NCBI GenBank assembly: GCA_021014945.1 | Contig: MU266391.1 | Span: 69,826-133,825 of the forward strand | DNA length: 64,000 nt | Source: Leucogyrophana mollusca | Lineage: Eukaryota > Basidiomycota > Agaricomycetes > Boletales | Direction: 5' to 3' | Shown: positions 13,680-25,822 of the stretch, one piece after another | Numbering within the stretch: the first letter of the stretch is position 1 | How the letters are laid out: each line of letters starts with the position of its first letter | Position numbers and translations under genes: made by a program | The notes under the pieces: model-generated | Database searches by the model: none | What the model was told of the DNA's origin: nothing | What the model saw: only the letters and a program-made list of their open reading frames with translations

Positions 13680-15807
13680 TCACACATGCATACCCTCCTC
13701 TCCCACGTCCCTCATCCCATAACTAGCCCACATCGCCTTAGCATTAAGGTCCTCGTTCCCATCCTCTCTGACACCCACGATGCCGTTAACCTCGTACACA
13801 GATCTCGTCTGCAGTCATTTTATTGATCAGTACGCCAACCGAGACGCAGCATAAAAGACGGTGACTAACCAGGCCGAGCGAAACCTTGATGGCGGGAGGG
13901 CCAGGAGTATAAAGCTCCAGCTCCTCGCCCTCGTTTTGGCCCTCGCGGTCCACCGCCGAATGTTCCTGACGGCGGATCAAGCGAAGGATATTGCGGGCAG
14001 CGACTTCAGCCTGTGATATTCCTCCATATAAGGATTCATTGTCCCAAAAGTTCCATAGAAGATGAATCTAACCTGGTAGTAAGCAGTGTGCCCTGCATTG
14101 AGTGCGTCAAACGCGTCGGCCGCGTCTCCGACGACGAAAATGTGGGGATACATCGTTTCCTCAGCCCCCGAATTCAGTTCCTCGGTCCCAAGCAACTCCA
14201 CCTCGGAACCTACGAGTGTCGCTTCGCTGTCGGCGGAAGAGCGGGAAGCTGGGGAACCAGGCGCTGACAGGGAAGAGGAAGACCCGGAAGGTGCGGCGGA
14301 GTTTAAGGGTGAGTATGATTGTGATTGGGACGAAGGTTCCGTTGTGTCGGAGAGGGGGATACATTGGAACGTTTCCTCCAATTCATTGCTATCGATCGCA
14401 GAAACCGACCCTGAGGTTGGCGGCGATGGCGGGACACTCAATTGCATAGTCTGAAGAACGCGTGCCATCCCTTTCTCCGGAACAATCGTTCGTGAATCCA
14501 TTTTCTCGAGCAGAGCAGTGTTTGGAATTTGACCAGTACAGAGAAGCTGTGACGCACGGGGTCAGCTCACGTAGACTGATTATTGTAACAGCTACTCACG
14601 AGCAAGTCGGCTGCGATCTCGCGTCCAGACATTGTTCGAACCATGCGTGACCCTGTAGCAGTCTTTTGACCAGATGTCTCGTGTACGGACTGCAAGTCTA
14701 GTCGTTCTCCAGTGATAACTTCGACATTGAGCTCTACCAGGCTTTGAAGGACTGCAAGAAAGTGTCAACGTCTGATCGCGCGGTGGTGCAGTCAAATAGG
14801 CGTACTTTCGTCGTGTATCGATGGGTCAAATCGTGGTAGAAGACGGTTCCTGGAATGCAAGAGAGTAACATGCTTGTTTGGGTACACATCCGCGATGTCT
14901 GAGGCGAACTCTGAAAGTACGCGCTGAGTGATGGGGAACGTGAATTAGACGCGCGACGTACGGATACCAAGTGCACCACCGCCGACTACGAGCACACTGG
15001 AGGCGTTTTCGACGCGCTTCTGGCGCTGCTGAAGCCAGGATGCACCCTCCTTCTTAGTGCCAGTATACGCAGGAGGATCGGGAGCCTCCGAAGCCTTGGG
15101 GTTGTCCACGTCCAATTTTGCTCCCCACAAATCTATCGGGGTAGGAAGATGCGATCCGAGGGCATAAACGGCATAATCAAAAGAGAGCGAAGGCTCTGTG
15201 ATACCAAGTTCCGGGAACGAGCGGGAGAGACCGATGCTCCGCGGGTTGAGGGATGTAATTGTGGCGTGTAGACGAAGGTGTCGGTTACTATTCAAAGGAG
15301 CGTCGGGTTCGGATGTACTACGAAAGATATTATCATAGGGAATGACTGGACCCGAAGTGTTAGCCTGTCTGTTCACTCGAACATGAAGCGGAGTTAACGC
15401 ACAAGCTTTGTGCTCGTGCCCAGGTAGGACAGCGTATCGAGGCAAGTTATAGATGTCTAATGGTCGTGACGTTCAATAAACACTCCACTTGGGTTCCGGT
15501 GTAAGTCTTACGGTTAATGTGACTGGTATGTGGTATGTCAACAAAGAGGAGGTGGGGGCATAGGGTTGGGTACTGACGAATTTCTATCAATCAAAACTAC
15601 TCTCCAACCTTGTGGAAGGCCTTCTGCAAGAACGCGAGCAGCCCTGCAGCCTGAAGAACATGAAGTAAGTAAATTATAAGCTTTTGGCGCCGGTACCAAT
15701 CGACGGGGACTCCATTGACACTTGCCGCCATAGGACCCGCCCATCACCACAACGGTTTTCGAGCTACTCTTTGGGCTAAAATGCATGTCTTCAATGCCAG
15801 CGGACAT
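13680..15807 (-). CDS. AIF/FSP1-like FAD- and NAD(P)-dependent oxidoreductase
   Basis: A pyridine-nucleotide-disulphide oxidoreductase fold protein of the AIFM2/AMID type, a family that oxidises NAD(P)H and reduces quinone-like acceptors. The N-terminal FAD site reads KTVVVMGGSYGG, followed after an intron by CRAARVLAEGLPQGWRVVLID. The internal NAD(P) site is SSVLVVGGGALGI (near 14990). The C-terminal FAD site is HIFVVGDAADAFDALNAGH (near 14110). A Ser/Pro-rich insertion of roughly 100 residues (about 14190-14460) sits just before this last motif and is probably a disordered loop. The C-terminus continues across an intron from KVSLGL to TRSVYEVNGIVGVRED and stops at 13680. The ATG at 15807 gives MSAGIEDMHFSP. 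No mitochondrial presequence is obvious. The physiological acceptor is unknown. Confidence 0.88.
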
Positions 15808-16971
15808 GATGGTGAAAGAGAAAAATATCGAGCTGGAAAGGCGTGGCTCGAGCTCCGAAGCCAGTGGGGACGGGACACCAAGGCTGAAGTCACAGATGGC
15901 GTGAGTGGGCTAATCTGATAAACAACAGATGCAAAAAAGACGTGCGACTTTGTTAGCTAATCCCGGCTGACGGTGTTTCGTCGGCTTCGGATCTATTCGG
16001 GTTCTCACACCCAGTGCTTTGTCCCACCACCGAATTGTCGAGAAGGAACGATTATCTTCATTCGAAACATTGGTCTGCCTACGAGGGACTACCACTGGAT
16101 GTTTGAACTCGGGGCAGCCACAGATTTTCAGCGTTTAGCAGATTTGAGACGCTGTGGCCACGATGTTAACGTTGTCGACTATTCTTGTTCTTGTAGATCG
16201 GACGCGCATCACGACAATTTGGGCATCTCGTTGGATAAAGCCATGCTCTAGAACTGCACTCCGGTCTATTGCCCCTCCACCCTCACGAAATTCCAGCTAG
16301 CCTTTGGGAGATCCCACGGAAGGACTCCATCGTCTCCGAGTATCGCGCAAACGGCCTGCCACCATCATTCTCCCTGTGAGGCATAGCCATCGCGCCCACG
16401 CCCGACTATCGCCTGGTTCAAACAGACCATTGTACGGAACAAGGGAGAAGCTTTTGGTAGGGTTTCCTCCTTTCGAGGAGAGCTTGAAAGGATGAGCGCC
16501 AGTATCCATGGTTCTGTCGGATCTCGCTCCAAGGCATCTATACGCCAAGAATAGCCTCTCAATTGTGCCAAGATCGCTGCCACACCAACCTTGTTTTGAC
16601 GCATCCTACTGTATGCGAGCGCGGGCGAGTAGAAGCTTCGCAACAGAACGTCGATCCTTCTCACCCGGGTCTTTGATTAGTTCCCGCACTCAGCAACGGG
16701 GGATCACCGCGGTTTACTTTGGGGAATACTTGTACTGCCAACCATCAGTCACTACATCAAGTTGTACGGAATAGATAGATAGCAATAGATAGCAGCACTA
16801 TAGTACAAGTCAAGACTTGTGAATGGAACCCAGAAGTCGAAAAACCAGGGCCTGGGGATGCGTGTGTCGTCCCCCCCTTGCCAGTGCCGTTGGGTGGTGT
16901 CAATATATCAGCAGTAAATAGGTAAAAAATATAGCAAGGGGAAGAGAGGGATACAACTTCCTCGGGGTTGA
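15808..16971. other. Intergenic, 1.16 kb
   Basis: Between the AIF-like start and the G-alpha stop. Short open frames occur but show no family resemblance or codon continuity. It contains a small GATA-type microsatellite at 16771-16793. Confidence 0.45.
16771..16793. repeat. Short ATAG microsatellite
   Basis: ATAGATAGATAGCA followed by ATAGATAGCA: an imperfect tetranucleotide run in the gap downstream of the G-alpha gene. Too short to suggest a function. Confidence 0.7.
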
Positions 16972-19157
16972 TTAGATGACATTAAGTTTCTCCAGATGAT
17001 GGCGTAAAATTCCTTCTCGTACTGCCCTGGAAGTTAGTAACGACGCGAAAAGTTGATCAAAACACCGCACCTCCAACAAGAACCGCTTGAGTGGCTTTGG
17101 TGTCCTGAAAGAAGAGGCAGTGGTCAGCTACCATACAGAGACATAAACGAGGCAGGATGACATACGATTGCAGATGTTTCATGGCAGAAGAATGTTCGGG
17201 GTTTAGGGGATAGCCGTTTCTGTTGACATAGCATTTCAGAGCGCAATCGACGGGATCATCAGCTGAGAAAACCTACATGATATGCCCTGAACTTCTCCCG
17301 GAAATCTACGCCAAACGAACATGTCAAGTCACGAATGGAAGCGGTGCAATACAGCCTTACATTTCGTCACACTGGCGACGTCGTTCGGTGCGTCCCCATA
17401 GCTAGGTACATACTCCGCGACACGGATCCCAGCAGCGAGCGTCGTCTCCAGGATATCCATCTATCTTATATTTAGCTGCACAACTTCGCTACGAAACTTA
17501 AGCGGTTCACCTTGTTCAAAAACAATATGATGTTGGCGCGGGCCAATAGAGGATTCGAACAAACTTCCTTCCATAAGAAAATGGAATCCTCCTGTGCAAA
17601 TGTCAGAGGTGCCGTGGGTTCGGATAGCAAATAGCGCGTACCAGTCTGTTGACTTGTCGGTCTTCATCCAAAACTTGGTTGAAGGCTAATGGCGCAAGGA
17701 ATATGATAGCTTGGACTGCATAAGGCTAGAATCAACATCGCCCCTGTGACATTTTGAAATGTGTTACCGTCATCAAAATATGAAACCCATTGAGGACGCT
17801 ACGATGTGGAGTCAACCCCATTGTCACGATCGAGAATGTTCAGGCGTACCATGTTCCGGCTCCCCCCTACATCATAGACATACCACTCCGACCCTACATT
17901 TGATGTTAACGCAGAACCCAAACCACCAGTAGGTCCATGGGTACCGTTCTCCATCATGAACCGGTGTTCCTCCACACCAAACGTCCGTAACCTGGCACGA
18001 ACGATGTCCGCTGTCCCAGAAGTCAATCTACCAAGCACTCGACAGCCGATGACACTCACCTTCGGTTGGAACGTAATCGACGGTGGCGATTCTAGCCGTA
18101 TCATTGAGGAAGCTACGAAGGAAATGTCATGAGGGCGCTCGGTAACAAGGTAGCAAATACTTGCAATCCAGCAGTGTCTTCAAGTCGGACACCCCGTTTC
18201 TTCAATACATCCTTGATAGCGGCGTCCTCCCAAAGAGACATAATGTCGTCTCGTGATGCGGCCAGTACCAGCGTAGGGTCGTCCTTATTCCGTGCTTCAG
18301 AGTTCGTCGGCCTGGGGTGGCCAGGTCGATTTGTATGCGTGCTCAAGGGATTAGCTTCCGTGACCCTCTCAAGCACTGACTTCCATCCGCTGCCTGCGCG
18401 GACACATATCTCAGGGGAACGGCTGGGGTCATAGTGCTCCGGCAGGAGCTGCCGAGTAAGATTCGTCTCCATGGACAAGAGGGGTAACAACCGTAGGCGG
18501 ATACGGCGGTGATGATCTGACAAGGTACTTCGAGGGGACGACAGGGAAGTAGTGGAAGGAGAACGAGGCGACCGCGATCCGGCGAATTCTAGTTCATCCT
18601 CGATAACAGCTAGTAATTTCTTCACCGATCTACGATCATGCTGAGTTGGCTGCTCGAATATACCGAGTACTGAGCGCCTACCCGATGAGATTTAGCTGGA
18701 TTATCGTTCGCCAAATCGCTGCTTCAGCATGGAAGTAAGTAGGGCTAAAGGCCAGCTGGAAATCTGTGAATCGCGCGATTAGACGCGCGTGACATCAACC
18801 AACACTGCATGCCTTACTTCTGAGCATCGTAGATTTGCCGGACTCTGCCTGGCCTGTTCATCAGGCGAGTAACCATCACTACCGACGTCGGGGGAGTAGT
18901 GCCGTAATGAGCTCACCGAGGAGAAGAACCTTTATTGCCTTCTTCTTCTTGTCGAACAGTTTCTTCGACTCTTGGAGGCTTTCGTCGATTTCTCTCGAAA
19001 TGCGCTGGGCCTCCTGCTGCCGCTGGATTCGCGCCATCCTCTCCTCAGCGGTCTCGTCCGGAGGGGGCCTGAATATTAACGACCATGCGTCGTCTTGTGG
19101 AGGCTTGAGCGAAATCTTCTCCAACGAAGCTCTTGACCGGTATTTGGTGGCCGCCAT
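16972..19157 (-). CDS. Divergent heterotrimeric G-protein alpha subunit
   Basis: A G-alpha family GTP-binding protein with unusual features. The ATG at 19157 gives MAATKYRSRASLEKIS, so residue 2 is Ala and the usual N-myristoylation Gly is absent. The P-loop, joined over an intron near 18860-18915, is LLLGQAESGKSTML. Switch I keeps the catalytic Arg (DIVRARLRTFGVEEHRF). Switch II is YDVGGSRNM, so the catalytic Gln of the standard DVGGQR is Ser. The base-recognition motif is FLNKMD, split by an intron near 17510, and the last G motif is FFCHETSAI instead of the canonical TCATDT. A Ser/Arg-rich insertion of about 100 residues (near 18290-18590) sits in the helical domain. The C-terminus LRHHLEKLNVI lacks the Cys at -4 found in many G-alphas. 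Such forms are expanded in Agaricomycetes. GTP hydrolysis is probably slow or altered; this is inference. Confidence 0.9.
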
Positions 19158-19869
19158 CGAGGTAAGAAATTCAGAATAGACAAGAGGCAAAGGGCGATGA
19201 GCAGCTGTGCGCCTCGTCCATTAAAGCCAGATACTTTAGCCACACAGATCTCTATAAGATCTGGCCCTTACTTGGGCATCCGACACCAGTCGGAGTTGCA
19301 AATATGGCAGCAGCCTTGCGCCCAGAACTCACTGACACAGACTCGGCATTGGCTCGGCACATCTCAAACCTGCATGACTGATGTGCTTACCAAATACGTA
19401 TTTGCACCTCGATAATTCAAACTATGGAGGGGTTGTTTCAAATTTATTATAACTACCTGGCATTGCCTGCTTACTTGACCTGGTATTATGCTCCAAAGGC
19501 TCCAAAAGACTCCAATGCGGCGCCTCCGTCGCATTCCGTGGCGATGATCATTGAAATTCAGCAGTCATTGCTCGAGGAGTCAGCCAAGGCCCAATTGACA
19601 AGCAAATCATCCTGAGCAAATCATCCTTGAAATAGCTAGGCCGGCGGTATATTACCAACTAGACATTCAATATTCATTATTACGGTCGGTCTGCAAGTGG
19701 GTACTCGTACGAAACTCATCAACCAGCATCAACCTTCCGAATGGAAATCAATCGTTCCACGCAGCCCTGGACGGTACCTTGAACACCACAACACAACGAA
19801 GGCACTCACGCCCAGGTCGCCCAAGAACAATTGCAGCAGAGGTACCATCGCCAAGGTCATAGCTTCTCG
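19158..19869. other. Intergenic, about 710 bp
   Basis: Between the G-alpha start and the acetamidase/formamidase stop. It holds a 63-codon open frame at 19424-19615 (+) with no recognisable family. I do not call it a gene. Confidence 0.4.
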
Positions 19870-21265
19870 TCATGCTTTTTCCCCGAGCACAGACTTGGGC
19901 ATCATCATCCCGATCTTCGTGAATGTGCGATGTCCGGTATGTAAGCCGGTCTCCGATACTAAGAAACTAGTGCACATACCACGTAGTTTGGCATATCAAC
20001 CTACGAGATATATCCCATCAGCAATTCATCTTTTTCGAGCATCGGACCCCAAGCTCTCATAAATTACGCACCACTTCATGCATCCTGAGGTCACCTGCAA
20101 CACTGCACAACATATATGCATCGACCTTATCGAGTTCGTATTCGGTCACTAGAAACTCGATCATGTTCCGCACGGCAGATCGCGTGGCCTCCTTGATATC
20201 TTCGTTCATGGCGGTAATGCCTAATTAACACTCTCGGGGTTCTTCGGAGAACATCCACATACCAGAGTCGACTCCAGTTGTGCAGTAGTATTCTTCGTCA
20301 GAGCTCGATATCGAGGTCGAGAAATGTGGCGTCTTGGTGTATGATTTATCCTTGCGCACCGTGAGGCGTACGGTGACCTTCATCGGTGTCTCGATCGCTG
20401 TGCCTACAGAAACAGCGATCCGTATCAGCTTAAGGAACCTCTTCGGAACCGACGCGCGCCAATACGCTGACACCAACATACCACACACTTCTGTTGATGC
20501 GCTGTATTTCTCGGATCAGTTACCGATGCGCATATATATCCACCTCACCTCCGTCTCCTTGGGCAGCATGACCGTCCTGAAAAAGATGGCGGGATAAAGT
20601 TTTAGATGCCAAGGTCCTCCGTCGGAGGTGTGACAAGGCTCACCCCGATTGAGAACAACGCGCCCTCAACCTCTATCGGAAGGTACAGCGTTGACCCGAC
20701 GGTAACGTGCTTGGTATCGATATTCCCTCCAGTGGGATATGGCGGAATGGTTGAGAAGGAACCTTTCTTTCCCGGCGCAACACCCATTTCCCCCGCGAAT
20801 GGCCTCAAAGGGATCTTCATTCCCTTTGCCTCGTTAAACCATGCGAACCCCTCCTTGTGATTCAATTTCCAGATCTTTAGCGCGGGGGCCGGGTATTCAT
20901 CCGTGAGGAGACCAAATCCAGGGATTAGCGCCGTCCAGCCCCAATCTGCATTCTCGATCGATAAGACATCCACTTGGAGAGTGTCACCAACGTCTGCGCC
21001 TTCCACATAGACGGGGCCATTCACTTGATCACACAGAGACAGCTCCATTGCACCGATCGAGGAGGCCGTTGATTCTGGCGAAAGCTGTCCATTTGAAGCA
21101 TCGAGACAATCAAAGGTAACCTGGTCTCCCGACACTATTCGTACGACAGGGGGAATGCTGCAAGGGGTTGTCAACGGGACTTGTTAATTAGGAACGAGAT
21201 CAACACCATCACCTGTTGTCCCATGCGAGGTTACACTGGTGACGTTTAAGTGCGTGGATGGACAT
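19870..21265 (-). CDS. Acetamidase/formamidase family amidohydrolase
   Basis: FmdA/AmdA-type hydrolase that releases ammonia from formamide or acetamide; cytosolic nitrogen scavenging. Exon 1 starts at 21265 with MSIHALKRHQCNLAWDNS and splices to IPPVVRIVSGDQVTFDCLDA. Family motifs follow in order: GPVYVEGADVGDTLQVDVL, GWTALIPGFGLL, PLRPFAGEMGVAP and PPYPTGGNIDTKHV. After a short intron come GDGHAAQGDGE, VCGTAIETPMKVTVRL, TRSAVRNMIEFLV, VDAYMLCSVAGDLRMHEV and VDMPNYV, ending in IGMMMPKSVLGEKA. Introns lie near 21190, 20600, 20510, 20425, 20240, 20070 and 19950. Motifs are intact and there is no sign of decay. Substrate preference between formamide and acetamide cannot be read from the sequence. 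Confidence 0.93.
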
Positions 21266-21363
21266 TGAGTGGTGCCGTGGACAAGAGTATGAAATGGTGC
21301 TGTGATAGTGGCGCAACCCCCACACCACAGCGACAAGGTACGCATTATATTCGCTCACAAATC

Positions 21364-21372
21364 TATATATAA
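21364..21372 (-). promoter_or_regulatory. Possible TATA element of the amidase gene
   Basis: TATATATAA on the plus strand (TTATATATA on the minus strand), about 100 bp before the ATG at 21265. Distance and composition fit a core promoter, but the motif is simple and could be chance. Confidence 0.4.
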
Positions 21373-21432
21373 GGCTCGTAGATAAGCATGAGAAATGGAG
21401 CAGGTGACAAGGAGCAGCCGCATCAAGGTGCG

Positions 21433-21520
21433 ATAAAAAATGCCCGTTCTATCCTCCAACGGACCCAGTTGACCTTGTGAAGGGTTCGTCAGGTCAGTCA
21501 AGTGTCGCATGGCTTCATCC
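21433..21520 (-). repeat. Tandem relic of the PMS1 3' end
   Basis: About 80 bp resembling the last codons of PMS1, displaced by 106 bp (CTATCC at 21449 against 21555). The copy reads ATGCGACACTTGACTGACCT where PMS1 reads ATGCGGCATTTATCTGATCT. It lies after the PMS1 stop codon at 21529, so it is not translated. Confidence 0.65.
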
Positions 21521-21528
21521 ATTGAGTC

Positions 21529-24500
21529 TCAGGGAGGAACGAAAGACGCCCAATCTATCCTTCCATGGACTTGATCGACTTTCGCAAAACTCGTCAGATC
21601 AGATAAATGCCGCATAGTAGGCCGTCCATGAGGACAGTTCCACGGTTGATCCATCGTCCCCATATGCTGGACAACCTGCGCCGGAAGTACTTCAGTGTCC
21701 GAACGAAAACGGCGGGCGAGGCTGGGCTGACCGTTGTCATTTGGTTCACATTCAGCGGCATACCTATCATCACACTCTTCCGGCAGGCCCTCATTGCAAA
21801 CATCGCTCTCGCCTTTGAGCATCGGACCATGGTACCGGTTGGACGATCCTGCATCAGGTGTATGATCTCCTCCAGATCTGTGATCCACAGTAAGCAGTGG
21901 CGGAACGAACACCAGGAACAAGGTCACCTTTCATGTCAAACGCCGTACTTTTGCTCACGGGCTGTGCGACCAGTTCGAGCCGGTGTTCTTCCCCAGCAAC
22001 AGCGTCTTCTCGATGGGCAACTTCAAACCCGTTTTGCTTCAGAATATCGATGTTCTCGACAGCTAGCATTTCGTCCGCCGCAGTCAATTGCAGTGGCTGG
22101 GGCCTATACGAACAATGGTTAGCGTTCCCTTCGGGTCCAAAAGGAAGGGGCGTACCGGAAGAGCTTTTGTGACTGGATGACAGTCGTTTGCTGCAGCGTC
22201 TCAAAATTATATTTCTCGTCAGCGGCATGCTGATCGACAATGAAAAGGTCATCCAAAGCGCCAGAACTACCATCTTTGCGCCTACGAGTGACGATGAAAC
22301 CAAGGTTGAACTGCCCAAGGATCTCCATTGTCCGGAAATCGTTCTTGTCAATAATGCGAGATAACGCAGCCGAGGCTTTCTCGCCATCTTCCACATTCGT
22401 AAATCCAGCGTCAGCCGACTTGGTACCTGTATCAGACGTCTCCATCTCGGCGTCTTGTGACTGCGACATGTCCGAGATTCTGGAATGCAGCTGGCGGTAC
22501 GTCTCCATCACCCGTGCTATATCGAATCGAAGCGTCACCACAGAGAGTTCTTCGTGGCGAACGACCTCCGGAAGGAGGGTGCTCGAAGGTGCCTCAAAAT
22601 TGTTAGCCTCATCGTCGTGGACGTCGGTTATCGTGAAGCTGGTATCGGCCTGGTTGTCTCCATCGTTCGTCAGGTCGATGACTGAAGACGAGGCATCCAC
22701 TGCACCCGCCATATCTGTGGATGAAGCCTGATCATAGGAAATGTCCTCCGCATGGCTCGCCGAGGGCCCAGTGTTCCGCGCAGCATCTGGCTCGTCGACG
22801 TCCATTTCATCCTCTTGGGTAGCCTGTGCTTTTCGAGGTGGTTTTGTTGACCTTTCAATCTTACGGGGAATCTTCGCAGCAATCGCTTGACCAGAAGGGG
22901 GAGGATCGTCTGGTTCATCCAGTTCGTCTTCTTCATGGTCGTCTTCGTCCATGGCGCCCCGGTTCACACCTCGCATGTTTCGGAAGGAGCTTGGCCTTTT
23001 GGCTTCAACGCGAGTCTTTGGCGTTGAGCCGAAGCGCGATGGTTCCTTCAGCTCGTCTAGCTCATCCAGTTCGTCTTCTTCCTGATCGTCTTCATCCATA
23101 GCATCCGAGACAACTCCACGTACACCCTTCTTGTCGACCTCCTCTTGTGGAGACTCATCTTCATCACCACTCTCATCTTTCTCGTCGTCTTTGTCCACCG
23201 GCAACTGGCTCCCAGCGCTCGCGAACTCCCTGAGACTCGACCTAAAGCTCTTCTTACTACTCTCACCAACCCCATCCAAACGCGGCCTCTTCCGCGCCGG
23301 ACCACCGGCCCCGTCATCGCCTGCATCACGCCGCAAGTTCCATGATGCCCCCCTCGTACTAAGCACCATCTGAACCGGGGACGCACGACCCAATCTGCCA
23401 CCTCCGCTTTTTCCGGTGACCGATTCCCGAGGTGGCGAGGATTTCCGTGCTGGGGGAGCTTCCACCTTCCTAACGTCAGGTAGAGGTATGCCGAGCCCTC
23501 CATCTTCGGCATCCACAGCACCCGGAAGTTGATCTTCATCCGGATCCGGAAGGAACAGGGGCTGTGCTGCGGGCTTGTCGGACAAACCGGGAACGTTACT
23601 GCCACTGCCGTTGCTGGTTTCAGGCTCGATGAGAAGGTGGGGTTTACCCATTGTGATGGAATCACAGTTTTCGCTGTCAGTTGGGCCACGGCCTGTGATT
23701 TCAGAGCCTTTGCGCTTTCCGGTGAGGTCGGAAGAAGTTCGGGTGGTTAAGTTGCCTTGTGGGGTTTTCGAGGCGGCTTGCTGAGGTGAAGTTTTGCCAA
23801 CGTCATACGTTGACCGCGAGGATGAGAAGGCTTCTTCGATCGCTACCTTGGTATAGAAGTCCTCGGTCAGTACGGGCGCAAGGTTCGGAATACGATAGAG
23901 TCAGGCGTTTGTGCATACCTTGAGAGCCTGAACTAGATTATTTTCGCTGTGCAGGAATATTGTCCTCTTGTCTGGGCTGACATTGATATCACAAGCATCT
24001 AGGATGGCTAAGCGTCAGCCTCAACCGAGTGCAGAAGGCAAGGACACACGTACGAGTGGGAAGAACGAAATCTGCGACGATGAAGGGCGACTGGTTAGCG
24101 TTGAATGAGCGATAGACTTCGTTGAAAGCCTTCTGGACCTAAGGTGTCAAATCTCAACGCGGCGCTAGAGAAAAGTAAACAGCGAGGAGACTACCTTCGA
24201 AGGATTGCACGGCCGACCATTGATGAAGAAGAACTGTCGGTCGCTGCCCGTCCTTCCAGCCCCAACTGCAAATTTGGAAATGAGGCCGCGCACGCGGACG
24301 AGTGTACCACTTGCGCTTAGGCTCAAAGAAGTGAACGTCAGTTACACACTCGGCCCGTGAGGAGCAGCAATATCTACTTTTCATCCTCTCGATTCGCCAG
24401 ACGCCGCAAGACAGCCTTCTCGGTCTCCACTTCGAACGATAGATCGAGATCGACAATGTTTTCGAGTGCTTTCGGGCCCCACAAAGATGTCACCGATGCA

Positions 24501-25397
24501 CGCGTAGAGGTCGATCCGTCCGTCCGAAGCTGGATTGCCTTGCGACTGTAAATCAAGGGTAAACGGTCGGAAAGAACGGGCGAACTGATGACGTACCCTC
24601 CGTCTGGGTGATTGCTCACAATGAGCCGTACGCCCTTGTTTTCATTCGTGCATGGCACCAGCGCATACGCTGTCAGCAAGTTCATGGCTTTCCCAAATTC
24701 GCGTTTCGCGTTTCGTTCTAGCTCCTTGCGTCGAACTGGAAGGGGCTTGAATAACGCAGTCACGCTGACTGTAGTTCCTCGCTATGGCAGAAATCGTCCG
24801 ACAGATGAAATGGATCACCAATTGTGGGGCTTACCTGCCGGGCGACTTTGCCGCTACGGCTTCTGACTTTACCATTTCTGTCCATCTCTAGAACGGTCCC
24901 CATAGGGGCTTCCACAGAAGTAGCGGTAGTTACGCAAAGGCCATCGCTGAGCGCACAAAGTGACGATAGAGCTTCCCCACGAAAACCAAATGTCATCACG
25001 GTCGATAGGTCCTCAAAGGAAGCGAGTTTAGAAGTGTGATGCTTCAGTGCTTCGAAACAATTAGTCGCGTATAGAGGACAAGCAGGGTGCCCACCTATGC
25101 TGTCATAATCTTTAGGAGCAATGCCACTCCCATTGTCTATGACCTCGAAGGACTTGAGACCATAGTTTTGGAAGCGGACCTCTTCTGACGCGTCAATTTC
25201 CCAAACACAATGCGTGAGAGAAGACTTGCCGCACCAATGTTTGTCGCGCCTGCATCGAGACTGTTTTCGACGAGTTCTTTGACGGCGGTCTGCAGGTCGA
25301 TAACTACCTGACCTGAGGTGATTCTGTGTATTGAATGACTGTCGATCGCTCTGATAGCCGCCTCGCTGGTCCTGTCGATCTGGGCGCTCTGGGACAT
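21529..25397 (-). CDS. PMS1: DNA mismatch repair endonuclease PMS1 (MutL alpha)
   Basis: Partner of MLH1 in the MutL-alpha heterodimer; nicks the new strand after mismatch recognition, in the nucleus. The ATG at 25397 gives [19 protein letters not shown]. The N-terminal GHKL ATPase is complete: [17 protein letters not shown] (near 25260), [15 protein letters not shown] (near 25130), [16 protein letters not shown] (near 24980), then [20 protein letters not shown] long acidic, disordered linker (about 23690-22450) follows. The C-terminal endonuclease/dimerisation domain has [15 protein letters not shown] (near 22230, the metal-binding DQHAxDExxxFE motif), ACRKSVMIG (near 21770) and CPHGRP (near 21630), ending DWASFVPP. 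Several 50-60 bp introns interrupt it. It is divergent from the nucleotidyltransferase-fold gene across 425 bp. A short relic of its 3' end follows the stop. Confidence 0.96.
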
Positions 25398-25822
25398 GCT
25401 CTCTCGGCGCTACTCCACATGCGGAAGGTTTAGTGGACGAGACAAGGTTGCGTCCAAGTTCTTTCTTGGTGTCGCTGAGCAGCCCGTATAAGGACTCGTT
25501 GTGACAGCTCCAGGGTACCACTTGACCGCTGTTTCCCCAACAAAAAGGGCGTTCTTTGCTCCCCACAGGACAATAACACGAGGCGACTGCGTGTAAGGGC
25601 AGTACTTACCGACTGACGGCACGTTCCTTGTGTCAAACGCTACAGCTATACTAGTAAATAGATGTTTGTTAATCAGGCGGGTTCCAAGGGGAGTGTGGCG
25701 GATGCAATTGGTCGTTAGAGCACAGGCTGGTTGGTCCATATAAGGAGTGCCAGTTCGTCAGCATATCCCATGTGTTCACCACACACTACTCCTCACGTTC
25801 GAGGTTTCCTATCACCCTACAC
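25398..25822. promoter_or_regulatory. Divergent promoter region, PMS1 and 25823 gene
   Basis: 425 bp between two divergent start codons, so both promoters should lie here. No defined factor site was recognised; open frames on the minus strand show no family resemblance. Confidence 0.5.

Noticed and set aside
19424..19615. 63-codon plus-strand frame
   Set aside because: No family resemblance, no conserved context; treated as chance.
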